64,000 nucleotides of DNA from a virus (IMGVR_UViG_3300025674_000021:37707-101706); one strand, 5' to 3'. Shown: positions 57,481 to 64,000, counted from the first letter of the stretch. A program made the numbers and translations. Notes: generated from the sequence alone by a model not told the origin.

Positions 57481-58816
57481 AGATAAAGTAGATACTAGTG
57501 GCATTGTTATATTTGGTGCCACTGGTGATCTCTGTAAGAAAAAATTAATTCCTGCACTGTATCAGTTGTGGAAAAAAGATCTTCTTCCAAATAATTTTTT
57601 AATTACAGGTTGTGCTAGACGAGCACCAACCGCTACACAATGGAAAGAATCTCTTGGAGAATATCCAGAAGAGTTTTTACGTCAGTTAGATTACATCTCT
57701 GCAGATCTCGACAATGTTGAATCTCTACGTCACCTTCCTGATTATCTTCACGATAACACTTACTTCTTATCTGTTCCTCCAGAGAGGTATGCTAACGCGA
57801 TTAGCAATCTTAAAGAGGCAGGTAAACTTGATGACCCCGACCATTCCCGCGTGGTTATCGAGAAACCCTTTGGCTACGATTATAAATCTGCTGATCGTCT
57901 ATCAGCTGTGGTTGCTAGACATCTACGCGAGAAACAAGTATATCGCATTGACCATTATCTTGGCAAAGATACTGTTAATAATATACTTGCTACTCGGTTT
58001 AGTAATATTATTCTTGAACCACTTTGGAATCGTAACTATGTAGAAGAGATTCAGATCTTTGCTTCTGAAACTATTGGGTGTGAAGGACGTGCTCAATACT
58101 ATGAGACTGCAGGTGCAGTTCGTGACATGCTTCAGAATCACATCCTTCAGGTTCTTTCTTTGATTGCTATGGAAGCTCCTTGCAAAATGGATGCTAAGGA
58201 GGTTCGTCGTGAGAAAACAAAAGTTCTTGCTGCTACTCGTTTAGGGGAGGATATGATCCTTGGACAATACGAAAAATACCGCGATGAAGAGGGCGTTGAT
58301 CCTAACAGTCGCACTCCTACCTTCGTTGCTGGTACTCTATATGTCGATAACTGGCGTTGGCAGGATGTTCCTTTTCGCATTCTAACCGGTAAACAAATGC
58401 CATTTGGATGTGTTGAGGTAGTAATCAAACTCAAATCACCACCAATTAAATTGTATGAGGGTAAAGTTAATGATCGTATCGTTATGCGTCTACAACCTAA
58501 TCCTCATTTGGATATTAGTATGGGCATTAAATCTCCTGGACTTGAAGATAATGTTGAGGTAGCAACATTAACTCATGCATATCCACAAGATAGAGCAATT
58601 GATGGATATGAAAAACTCTTGTACGATGCTATTAGTGGAGATCAATCACATTTTGTTCACGTCGATGAGGTAATGGAATCTTGGAGGATCGTCGATGACC
58701 TTCTTTGTACTGGTGATTCTTGTCCAATTCGTACTGTCCCTTATATCTACTTGCCGGGTACGTGGGGACCGGTTCACAAAATAGATCGTATCACTAAATG
58801 GGACTACCCATGTTAA
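57431..58816 (+). CDS. zwf: Glucose-6-phosphate dehydrogenase
   Basis: 461 residues from ATG 57431 (an ATG at 57458 is also possible; the upstream extension to 57359 is unlikely). NADP motif IVIFGATGDLCKKKLIPAL, catalytic RIDHYLGKDTVNNILATRF, EKPFGYD. The first enzyme of the oxidative pentose phosphate pathway, adjacent to gnd. A common metabolic pair in Synechococcus myoviruses. Confidence 0.96.
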   Translation: MTTTTRTTMMATEQHIEDKVDTSGIVIFGATGDLCKKKLIPALYQLWKKDLLPNNFLITGCARRAPTATQWKESLGEYPEEFLRQLDYISADLDNVESLRHLPDYLHDNTYFLSVPPERYANAISNLKEAGKLDDPDHSRVVIEKPFGYDYKSADRLSAVVARHLREKQVYRIDHYLGKDTVNNILATRFSNIILEPLWNRNYVEEIQIFASETIGCEGRAQYYETAGAVRDMLQNHILQVLSLIAMEAPCKMDAKEVRREKTKVLAATRLGEDMILGQYEKYRDEEGVDPNSRTPTFVAGTLYVDNWRWQDVPFRILTGKQMPFGCVEVVIKLKSPPIKLYEGKVNDRIVMRLQPNPHLDISMGIKSPGLEDNVEVATLTHAYPQDRAIDGYEKLLYDAISGDQSHFVHVDEVMESWRIVDDLLCTGDSCPIRTVPYIYLPGTWGPVHKIDRITKWDYPC

Positions 58817-58828
58817 AGAATTCTATTT

Positions 58829-58835
58829 CTAAATA
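58829..58835 (+). promoter_or_regulatory. Late-like motif CTAAATA after zwf
   Basis: CTAAATA 17 bases before the next start. Single element without other support; could be chance in AT-rich DNA. Confidence 0.3.
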
Positions 58836-58852
58836 GAGAAAGAATTGCTGAT

Positions 58853-59077
58853 ATGGAAGTGAACTTAGTTCTAAAACCATTGAGTGATACTAATGATCCA
58901 ACCTGGAGCATTATTATTAGTTTAGTGATCCTTTTATTGGGTGTTGGGTATATTGTTTACATGATACTTAACATTGCATATAAGGAGATGGATGAAAATG
59001 TCCAAGAGATTGAAATCCAAAAAGAAGGGCAAACAGTCGAAGCAATTCAGCGGGAATGCGATTGCAAAGAGAGCTAA
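58853..59077 (+). CDS. Small membrane protein, 74 aa
   Basis: Helix SIIISLVILLLGVGYIVYMI and an acidic C-terminus ending CDCKES. Function unknown; it overlaps a nested basic ORF (58998-59096). Confidence 0.6.
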   Translation: MEVNLVLKPLSDTNDPTWSIIISLVILLLGVGYIVYMILNIAYKEMDENVQEIEIQKEGQTVEAIQRECDCKES

Positions 59078-59096
59078 AAACGGGGGTAAGAAGTGA
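58998..59096 (+). CDS. 32-residue Lys-rich ORF overlapping the preceding gene
   Basis: MSKRLKSKKKGKQSKQFSGN and AIAKRAKNGGKK. The ATG follows GGAGATGGATGAAA and the stop overlaps the nuclease start (TGATG). Most of it is out of frame with the 58853 gene. The composition resembles tiny basic phage peptides. Confidence 0.4.
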   Translation: MSKRLKSKKKGKQSKQFSGNAIAKRAKNGGKK

Positions 59097-59557
59097 TGGC
59101 AGCAATGACTCCACCTAGCAGAAAGTCCTGTTACAATTTTAGAGTAGTGGAGGTAAATCGTGTCCTTGATGGAGATACGCTGGATGTCACTATAGACTTG
59201 GGATTTGATCTTTATAAGAAAGAGAGAGTTAGAATTGCAGGAGTAGATACTCCTGAGAAGAGAACAAGAGACCTAGATGAAAAAGCACTAGGTATTGACG
59301 CCACCAACTGGATGAAGGAAAAACTAGAGGGTGCTATTCATGGAGACGACGATCTCATCATTAGAACTGAACTGGTTGGTGGTATGGGTAAGTACGGTCG
59401 CCTTCTTGGTTGGTTATATATTGGAGATGCAGAAGTATCATTGAACGAACAAATGATTACCGAAGGTTATGCTTTCCCTTATGATGGGGGCACAAAGGTT
59501 AAGGATTTTGAGCAGTTAAGAGAAATTCGTAGAGCACATGGAACTTTAGTGGAATAA
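59096..59557 (+). CDS. Thermonuclease-like protein (SNase family)
   Basis: 153 residues. VNRVLDGDTLDVTIDLGFDL, RVRIAGVDTPEKRT and GKYGRLLGWLYIG are the staphylococcal nuclease core with Asp/Arg/Glu active-site residues. LNEQMITEGYAFPY ends the fold. No clear signal peptide. Probably a Ca-dependent nuclease helping DNA recycling. Confidence 0.9.
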   Translation: MAAMTPPSRKSCYNFRVVEVNRVLDGDTLDVTIDLGFDLYKKERVRIAGVDTPEKRTRDLDEKALGIDATNWMKEKLEGAIHGDDDLIIRTELVGGMGKYGRLLGWLYIGDAEVSLNEQMITEGYAFPYDGGTKVKDFEQLREIRRAHGTLVE

Positions 59558-59597
59558 TTTGTCCACATATATAAGTTATGAGTTTAATTTAATAACC

Positions 59598-59921
59598 ATG
59601 AAAGTTTTATTTGCTCTTTTTGCCTCACTATTTTTGGCACTTCCTGCATGGGCTGTTGACGTTCAAATGGGTTACGATGGCAATCTTGCATTTGAACCTA
59701 GCGAAGTCACTATTTCTGCTGGGGAGTCAGTTCATTTTATTAATAATATGCTTCCTCCTCATAATGTCGTTGTAGAAGACCATCCAGAACTCTCTCATGA
59801 AGAACTTGCCATGATGCCTGGTGAAGATTTTGAAGTTGCTTTCCCTGAGGCAGGTGATTATACATACTGGTGTGCTCCTCACAAGGGTGCAGGTATGATT
59901 GGTACAGTACACGTACAGTAA
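59598..59921 (+). CDS. petE: Plastocyanin with signal peptide
   Basis: 107 residues. Signal peptide MKVLFALFASLFLALPAWA; the start at 59598 gives it directly (an in-frame ATG lies at 59559). Copper ligands: His in MLPPHNVVVED, then Cys-His-Met in YWCAPHKGAGM. It carries electrons from cytochrome b6f to photosystem I or oxidase in the thylakoid lumen. Known cyanophage gene, often with ptoX. Confidence 0.95.
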   Translation: MKVLFALFASLFLALPAWAVDVQMGYDGNLAFEPSEVTISAGESVHFINNMLPPHNVVVEDHPELSHEELAMMPGEDFEVAFPEAGDYTYWCAPHKGAGMIGTVHVQ

Positions 59922-60187
59922 TGAATTCTAGAGAATCAGATTACATTAATACTGGACAGGTTATACAACAACCGCACTGTAATGGATATGTTAGAATGGG
60001 TCCTATTGAAGGATGTTTAGGTGATTTTAGTACGTTACATTTAATTTTAATTTTAGGAACTTCTGGATTAATAATTGCTATTTGGAAGTCCCCATCTATT
60101 ATTAAAGAAATGAAATGGTATAAGTTTAGACAGAAATATTATGATTTTTGTTCTGTAATGGAAAAGAAATTTTATAGGAAAAAGTAA
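59921..60187 (+). CDS. Membrane protein, 88 aa
   Basis: Starts at an ATG overlapping the petE TAA by one base. A helix (LHLILILGTSGLIIAIW) is followed by a basic Tyr/Lys-rich C-terminus (KWYKFRQKYYDF). Unknown. Confidence 0.6.
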   Translation: MNSRESDYINTGQVIQQPHCNGYVRMGPIEGCLGDFSTLHLILILGTSGLIIAIWKSPSIIKEMKWYKFRQKYYDFCSVMEKKFYRKK

Positions 60188-60456
60188 TGCAAAAACTAAT
60201 TAACGTTATTGCACTGCTATCAGGACTGACTTCACTGGCAGTCCTTGGTGGTGGTTATTATCTTTATGCTAATAAAGATGCAATGATTGAAGATATTCGT
60301 AAGCAAGCAACTGAGCAAGTCACTAAAGCAATGACTGAAGCTCTTCCTGGAATCATTGATTCTTTGATGCCAGAAATCCCTGAAGTACCTACTGCTACAG
60401 GTGGAGTTGTTAGGGAATCAACACCTAAAGTTACTGGTGGAGTAGTTCCTTTCTGA
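60187..60456 (+). CDS. Membrane-anchored small protein, 89 aa
   Basis: N-terminal helix (LINVIALLSGLTSLAVLGGG), amphipathic helix, and a Pro/Thr/Gly-rich tail with VTGGVVPF end. One-base overlap with the preceding gene. Unknown. Confidence 0.6.
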   Translation: MQKLINVIALLSGLTSLAVLGGGYYLYANKDAMIEDIRKQATEQVTKAMTEALPGIIDSLMPEIPEVPTATGGVVRESTPKVTGGVVPF

Positions 60457-60470
60457 GAATTTGATTAGAG

Positions 60471-60629
60471 ATGTTAAATAAAAAAAATGCTTTTAGAGTT
60501 ATGTTTACTGCAAGAAAAGTAAAACGAGTAAATCAATACAAATCAGGAGGAAGGGATGCTGCAGATACCTTCTTCCTTTATGTTGCTTTTCATTCTGCTT
60601 GGAACGCTATCGTTAAATTTTTTGATTGA
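60471..60629 (+). CDS. Small basic hypothetical protein
   Basis: 52 residues, basic first half (MFTARKVKRVNQYKSGGRD) and an aromatic hydrophobic end. The stop overlaps the next start (TGATG). An ATG at 60501 after TTAGAG is an alternative. Confidence 0.5.
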   Translation: MLNKKNAFRVMFTARKVKRVNQYKSGGRDAADTFFLYVAFHSAWNAIVKFFD

Positions 60630-61435
60630 TGGAAATTGGACATATTAAAGTTGATAAAATTAATATCGACAATATAGGAGTTAGTAATATAAATCCTGTA
60701 GTAAATGTCCCAAGTACATTGGCATTACCAAAAGCACCGCCAGTAACATTATACATTGGCATTCCTATTGTAGATATGCCTGGATGTGTGGAGGCACACC
60801 AGACCAATAATCCAAAAAATAATATAATTAAACAAGATGATGAAAGTGGTACTATAGTTTTATGTGATGGACATCTTCCATCCTTTAATCCTATTAACTA
60901 CAATTCAAATGATTTGCCACCTCCACAAATTAAAAGTGTTCCTCCTGTAAAACCTAAAGCACCAGAAGTTCCTAAAGTACCAGATACTTCTGAGGCAGTT
61001 AAAAATATACCCAAACCACAAATACAGTGTCCTACTGAAGATCAAAGGCAGAATGAACCTGTAGGATTTATATTTGATTTTGGTAGACAGAAAGTAATTG
61101 GATATCAACTCCAAGGTAATGAATGTGTCAGATTGACTGAAGGAGTTGCTATACCTGAACAAGTTATCAATGCTTTGCCAGCAACAGGACAAGTAGTAAC
61201 TACTGCTACTATTGCTGTTGTTGCAACTACATCTGCTCTGGTAGCAAAACCTTTGGTGGATCTTTTACTTAAGGTAATTAGACCGCTCACAAAAAAAATC
61301 GTAAAAAAAATTGCCTCTGTTAGAGGCAAGGTAATTATAATGTCTGTAGAAGAAAGACGAATAAAACAAAGAGAACGTAATCATGCTATCTATGCTCTAC
61401 GTCAGACATTCAAGGTTGGGAAGAAGAAGAAATAG
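60629..61435 (+). CDS. Pro-rich membrane protein, hypothetical
   Basis: 268 residues from MEIGHIKVDKINIDNIGVSN. Asn/Ile-rich N-terminus, Pro/Lys/Val linker, a helix (ATIAVVATTSALVAKPLVDL) near residue 195 and a very basic C-terminus. Its base use is strikingly AT-rich. Its 3' end overlaps the convergent minus-strand gene by 26 bases. A virion or envelope-associated protein is possible. Confidence 0.6.
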   Translation: MEIGHIKVDKINIDNIGVSNINPVVNVPSTLALPKAPPVTLYIGIPIVDMPGCVEAHQTNNPKNNIIKQDDESGTIVLCDGHLPSFNPINYNSNDLPPPQIKSVPPVKPKAPEVPKVPDTSEAVKNIPKPQIQCPTEDQRQNEPVGFIFDFGRQKVIGYQLQGNECVRLTEGVAIPEQVINALPATGQVVTTATIAVVATTSALVAKPLVDLLLKVIRPLTKKIVKKIASVRGKVIIMSVEERRIKQRERNHAIYALRQTFKVGKKKK

Positions 61436-62267
61436 GACCACCTAAATCTTGAGCATTGGTTGATGTTGGACCTGGAATATAATGCCTATGCTCTTTAATG
61501 TGAGTTACATTTTGAACAACCACGTCTGCACACGTTCTATAATAAGGACTCTTGGGATGAAAAGATATTCCCTCCTTTATTAATTGTCCGCAATTTTTTA
61601 ATCTAGCTAGTTCAAAATCTAATCTTTTATTGGCAATTAATTGTTGTTGTAATTGAATTTGTGTTGCTGCTGCCTCTTTACATTGCTGCTGTAGTTTTGG
61701 ATCTAATGGTCTAGACCAAGTGGCAGAAAATCCTATACTTAAATTGTAGTTATCTTTTTGTCCTGTTCTTACAGGAACAGTGTAGAGAACAGAACCAGGA
61801 TTGTCAGGTGCTCCATCCTCATCCATGTCCCTCATGTCATAGACAGGATCATAGTAGTAATCTTCATAGGGTCTGGTAGCAGAAGCACTACCAGTTACAT
61901 AAGGTGTGATGTTTAGAGTGGGTCCTTGGCACTGTATACCATTGCCGTATGTATTAGTGATGTAAGGTCCTTGGAGGACTTGGATTGCTTGGTTCGTGAC
62001 TGAGCCAGAGGAATTAGCAACAGGAGCAGCAGTAGCACTAACACCCCCGACTTCAGCGAGTGCTTGAGTTGGGAATAACGATCCAAGAAGAAGTGCTCCT
62101 ATTACTGACTGAAAATTGAGGTTGTATCTGTGATGCTTGTGACTTCTGTTGTTCTTTGAATTATTGTTTGATTGCTTAAACCAGGACCCGAATAGGTTTC
62201 TGTGAACTGAAACGCTCCTCCTGGTGTCGTCTGTGTAAAGTTTGGTCTGCTGTTGATTCCTGTCCAT
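61410..62267 (-). CDS. Exported hypothetical protein; true start unresolved
   Basis: Up to 285 residues. The clear part begins at about 62113 with a signal-like IGALLLGSLFPTQALA followed by mature EVGGVSATAAPVAN, LQGPYITNTYGNGIQCQGPT and a C-terminal Cys/His-rich part. This sequence type occurs in cyanophages. No ATG, GTG or TTG lies just upstream of the signal; the first ATG (62267) would force a 166-base out-of-frame overlap with the next gene. A rare start, frameshift or the long start are all possible. Confidence 0.65.
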   Translation of the reverse strand: MDRNQQQTKLYTDDTRRSVSVHRNLFGSWFKQSNNNSKNNRSHKHHRYNLNFQSVIGALLLGSLFPTQALAEVGGVSATAAPVANSSGSVTNQAIQVLQGPYITNTYGNGIQCQGPTLNITPYVTGSASATRPYEDYYYDPVYDMRDMDEDGAPDNPGSVLYTVPVRTGQKDNYNLSIGFSATWSRPLDPKLQQQCKEAAATQIQLQQQLIANKRLDFELARLKNCGQLIKEGISFHPKSPYYRTCADVVVQNVTHIKEHRHYIPGPTSTNAQDLGGPISSSSQP

Positions 62268-62518
62268 GATGATGTCACGCCGTCTATAGTTACAGTATTA
62301 GCACCTGTGCCTGGTTGCAGTGAACCTGATGCTGTAATTCCACTCCCTGTTACTGAATACTGATATCCAGTGTTATAGTCCATTGAATTAATGGTCTCTG
62401 TAATTTTTTGTATGGTCTCTGTGTGGCTTGTCATCGACCCCTGTGTGAAGTTAGGGACCACTGGGACCGCCATAGCAGGAGACCCCAGTAGTAATGCCAC
62501 GAAAAATAATCTCTTCAT
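62102..62518 (-). CDS. Exported Ser/Thr-rich protein
   Basis: 138 residues with signal peptide MKRLFFVALLLGSPAMA. The mature part is polar and Thr/Ser/Gly-rich (SHTETIQKITETINSMDYNT, VTGSGITASGSLQPG), suggesting a beta-structured surface or envelope protein. In the minus-strand trio; unknown function. Confidence 0.7.
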   Translation of the reverse strand: MKRLFFVALLLGSPAMAVPVVPNFTQGSMTSHTETIQKITETINSMDYNTGYQYSVTGSGITASGSLQPGTGANTVTIDGVTSSWTGINSRPNFTQTTPGGAFQFTETYSGPGLSNQTIIQRTTEVTSITDTTSIFSQ

Positions 62519-62530
62519 GGTTATATAGTA

Positions 62531-62983
62531 TTAGTCGATAACGGTGATCTCAGAAACGAATTGTCCTGTTGCAGATGTACCAGCTCCACCTGCTGTTAGT
62601 GACATAGCATGTGAACTATCAATAGTACCTGCTAGTGAACCAGCAGATCCAGCGGTGTAAGAAGTAATGTTTGAGAAGTTTGGTGTATCTCCTGTAGTTA
62701 CTGCTGCTGTTGGGATAGCATCTTTTACAGTCATCGACTCACTAAATGACCAATTCTCTCCTGCTGTGTGAACATCATATGTTCCAGCAGTTCCGAGGGT
62801 GCCCATGGTGGTAACACTAATGTTAGAACCAGAAGCAGAATAGCTATCGCCAATTCTAACAGCAGTAGAACGAGCAGCGTCAACAGTTAGTTGAACACTA
62901 GAAGCATGTTTAGTAACAATTCCGCCAGCGTTAGCAGCAGCAGCGGTCATCAATACCATACTGAAAGCGATTAGTGATTTCAT
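62531..62983 (-). CDS. Exported Ser/Thr/Gly-rich protein
   Basis: 150 residues with signal peptide MKSLIAFSMVLMTAAAANAG. Polar mature sequence with SASGSNISVTTMG and ending GQFVSEITVID. First gene of the minus-strand trio, 28 bases after a CTAAATA late-type motif on that strand. Similar in style to the 62102 gene. Function unknown. Confidence 0.7.
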   Translation of the reverse strand: MKSLIAFSMVLMTAAAANAGGIVTKHASSVQLTVDAARSTAVRIGDSYSASGSNISVTTMGTLGTAGTYDVHTAGENWSFSESMTVKDAIPTAAVTTGDTPNFSNITSYTAGSAGSLAGTIDSSHAMSLTAGGAGTSATGQFVSEITVID

Positions 62984-63011
62984 TTAAGGTGTCAATGTTC
63001 GTGTATGCTTG

Positions 63012-63018
63012 TATTTAG
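63012..63018 (-). promoter_or_regulatory. Late-type motif CTAAATA on the minus strand
   Basis: CTAAATA read on the minus strand (TATTTAG on +), 28 bases upstream of the 62983 start. It suggests that the exported trio is expressed late. Confidence 0.5.
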
Positions 63019-63066
63019 AAAAAAAAGCATTGGAAATATGTGTTAAAATGTGTATAAGCGGACTTA

Positions 63067-63074
63067 TATAAATA
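63067..63074 (+). promoter_or_regulatory. Late promoter motif TATAAATA
   Basis: Exact match, 34 bases before the next + strand start; it diverges from the minus-strand late motif. Confidence 0.6.
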
Positions 63075-63108
63075 AATCCGAATTGCATTTACGTTACAAT
63101 TTTCTATC

Positions 63109-63357
63109 ATGAACGAACAACAATTTCATCTGACGAATCTGCTAAAGCAAAGAGATTCCATTGGTAAAGAAATTAATGATTTGCAGGAAGGAATCACAAA
63201 GAGAAGAGAAGTATTTTTTAAAGTTCAAGGTGCTATCGATTACTTGACTCAGATTGGAGTCACCGTACCTGAAGAGACCGAGACCACAGAAGCAGCAGCA
63301 CCAGAAGCAGCAGCAGAAGAAACCGCACCAGCAGAAGAAGCAGCAGTCGCAGGTTGA
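63109..63357 (+). CDS. Small coiled-coil protein with Ala/Glu tail
   Basis: 82 residues. The N-terminal part (QFHLTNLLKQRDSIGKEIND, then FKVQGAIDYLTQIGV) is coiled-coil; the end is Glu/Ala/Pro repeats. The pattern is known from cyanomyovirus small proteins. The TGA stop is inside the TTGACA box of the tRNA promoter. Late motif upstream suggests a virion link. Confidence 0.65.
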   Translation: MNEQQFHLTNLLKQRDSIGKEINDLQEGITKRREVFFKVQGAIDYLTQIGVTVPEETETTEAAAPEAAAEETAPAEEAAVAG

Positions 63358-63382
63358 CAGACCAGCACTGAGACGTTATAAT
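63354..63382 (+). promoter_or_regulatory. Perfect consensus sigma70 promoter for the tRNA cluster
   Basis: TTGACA, 17-base spacer, TATAAT: a full consensus match, overlapping the preceding stop codon. It would start transcription near 63389, ahead of five tRNA genes. Confidence 0.95.
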
Positions 63383-63393
63383 AAAAAGGTCAG

Positions 63394-63495
63394 GGAGGCA
63401 AAACAGTAAGAGGGATCGACAAACAGATCTCCGCCTCCTTTGACTGCGGTGGTCCCCTTAGATGGGTTCAGGACTAGCGGCGACAGGAACCCATC
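63394..63495 (+). ncRNA. Possible structured leader of the tRNA transcript
   Basis: Two inverted repeats: GGAGGC (63394-63399) with GCCTCC (63433-63438), with inner GGGATC/GATCTC pairing, and GATGGGTTC (63461-63469) with GAACCCATC (63487-63495). They occupy the ~110-base space between promoter and first tRNA. Could be a processing element or small RNA; unproven. Confidence 0.4.
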
Positions 63496-63500
63496 GCCAT

Positions 63501-63574
63501 GTCTCAGTAGCTCAGTGGAACAGAGCAACCGCCTTCTAAGCGGTCGGTCGTTGGTTCGAATCCAACCTGAGACG
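63501..63574 (+). tRNA. tRNA-Arg (UCU anticodon)
   Basis: 74 bases. Acceptor GTCTCAG/CTGAGAC, anticodon stem ACCGC/GCGGT with loop CTTCTAA (TCT), T arm TTGGTTCGAATCCAA. CCA not encoded. First tRNA of the cluster. Confidence 0.95.
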
Positions 63575-63577
63575 CCA

Positions 63578-63650
63578 GGGGAATTAGCTCAGCCGGTAGA
63601 GCACCTGCTTTGCAAGCAGGCTGTCAGCGGTTCGAGTCCGCTATTCTCCA
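63578..63650 (+). tRNA. tRNA-Ala (UGC anticodon)
   Basis: 73 bases. Acceptor GGGGAAT/ATTCTCC (one G-T), anticodon stem CCTGC/GCAGG with loop TTTGCAA (TGC), T arm GCGGTTCGAGTCCGC. Confidence 0.95.
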
Positions 63651-63653
63651 CTC

Positions 63654-63727
63654 GCTACTTTAGCTCAGCTGGATAGAGTATCTGACTTCTAATCAGTTTG
63701 TCGGGGGTTCGAGTCCCTCCTTGCCTG
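63654..63727 (+). tRNA. Chimeric tRNA-Arg-like gene (UCU anticodon), acceptor unpaired; possible pseudogene
   Basis: 74 bases with intact D arm, anticodon stem TCTGA/TCAGT with loop CTTCTAA (TCT) and T arm GGGGGTTCGAGTCCCTC. The acceptor strands GCTACTT and CTTGCCT do not pair. Its first 25 bases differ from the tRNA-Thr gene at 63887 by a single base, so it looks like a recombinant of two tRNA genes. Confidence 0.7.
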
Positions 63728-63811
63728 TTGGAGTTTATCTCCATATATAAAAGTGATAGAGGGTAAGTCCCTGTTATATCCTTATGAGGTATATCACACT
63801 TACTCCATCAT
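63728..63811 (+). other. Inter-tRNA spacer with inverted repeats
   Basis: 84 bases with GGAG-TTTAT-CTCC and a GTGATA/TATCAC pair. No gene seen. It could be a tRNA remnant or processing signal; evidence is weak. Confidence 0.3.
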
Positions 63812-63883
63812 TCCCCTGTGGCGCAGCGGTAGCGCGAGAAACTGTTAATTTCCAGGTCACAAGTTCGAATCTTGTCGGGGGAG
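63812..63883 (+). tRNA. tRNA-Asn (GUU anticodon)
   Basis: 72 bases. Acceptor TCCCCTG/CGGGGGA, anticodon loop CTGTTAA (GTT), T arm ACAAGTTCGAATCTTGT. Confidence 0.93.
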
Positions 63884-63886
63884 TCT

Positions 63887-63960
63887 GCCACTTTAGCTCA
63901 GCTGGATAGAGCAGGTAATTTGTAATTATCAGGTCACCCGTTCAAGTCGGGTAAGTGGCT
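63887..63960 (+). tRNA. tRNA-Thr (UGU anticodon)
   Basis: 74 bases. Acceptor GCCACTT/AAGTGGC, anticodon stem GGTAA/TTATC with loop TTTGTAA (TGT), T arm ACCCGTTCAAGTCGGGT. Its 5' third is nearly identical to that of the chimeric gene at 63654. Confidence 0.95.
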
Positions 63961-63988
63961 TGACAAGGTTACGATCTTGTCTTATACT
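63960..63988 (+). promoter_or_regulatory. Sigma70-type promoter at window end
   Basis: TTGACA, 17-base spacer, TATACT at 63983-63988. The -35 overlaps the last tRNA-Thr base and the 5' arm of a GACAAG/CTTGTC hairpin, again mixing hairpin and promoter. The gene it serves lies outside the window. Confidence 0.75.
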
Positions 63989-64000
63989 TCCTTTGTCCGT

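Noticed and set aside
63440-63676. 78-residue open frame over the tRNA-Arg and tRNA-Ala genes
   Set aside because: It is a translation through tRNA genes; the peptide merely reflects tRNA sequence.

Overview
This window is a piece of a T4-like cyanophage (cyanomyovirus) genome, most likely from a phage of marine Synechococcus or Prochlorococcus. T4-type structural genes (gp18 to gp23, gp3) and replication genes (gp45, gp44, gp62, regA, gp43, uvsX, gp41, gp61, gp46, gp47, gp55) run in the order typical of cyanomyoviruses. They are interleaved with cyanobacterial auxiliary metabolic genes: plastoquinol terminal oxidase, plastocyanin, glucose-6-phosphate dehydrogenase, 6-phosphogluconate dehydrogenase, cobS/cobT-like genes, hsp20, mazG and a DUF3110 protein. 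The DNA is visibly AT-rich. Almost everything is on the + strand, tightly packed, with ATGA-type overlaps.

Layout. 1-6.5 kb: tail sheath end, tail tube, portal, prohead core, protease, scaffold, major capsid. 6.6-12.2 kb: small virion genes, gp3, uvsY, an internally duplicated basic protein, uvsW. 12.2-15.9 kb: late sigma factor gp55, gp47/gp46. 16-21.5 kb: a long low-complexity virion-type protein, then CobT-like and CobS-like genes. 21.5-30 kb: clamp and clamp loader, regA, two methyltransferases, two endonuclease VII/HNH-type genes, hsp20 and an oxygenase. 30-43.6 kb: Sm-like small proteins, a DNA polymerase split by an oxygenase gene, uvsX, gp41, mazG, a tRNA-Leu, virion-type genes (one a nucleotidyltransferase) and primase. 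43.6-47.2 kb: ribonucleotide reductase. 47.2-51.3 kb: three low-complexity virion-type proteins. 51.4-54.8 kb: GIY-YIG nuclease, lysozyme-like, HEXXH protein, small membrane proteins. 55-60 kb: ptoX, gnd, zwf, nuclease, petE and many tiny membrane proteins. 61.4-63 kb: the only minus-strand genes, three exported proteins. 63.3-64 kb: a tRNA cluster behind a consensus promoter.

Two transcription signals organise the map. T4-type late motifs (TATAAATA and close variants) precede most virion genes, often directly after a terminator. Sigma70-like promoters precede gp55, cobS, the endonuclease VII/methyltransferase pair, the pre-gp43 genes, the 51.4 kb genes and the tRNAs. In several of these the -35 hexamer lies inside the hairpin of the upstream terminator.

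Most notable points: (1) the gp43 polymerase gene is divided between palm motifs A and B by an intact 2OG-Fe(II) oxygenase gene; (2) composite terminator/promoter elements have a -35 box in the hairpin loop; (3) a family of long proteins shares a C-terminal motif and even a terminator; (4) a nucleotidyltransferase carries a T4-like capsid-targeting N-terminus; (5) a chimeric tRNA; (6) an HNH gene after gp44 reproduces the gp44 3' end. All calls are by eye, without database searches.
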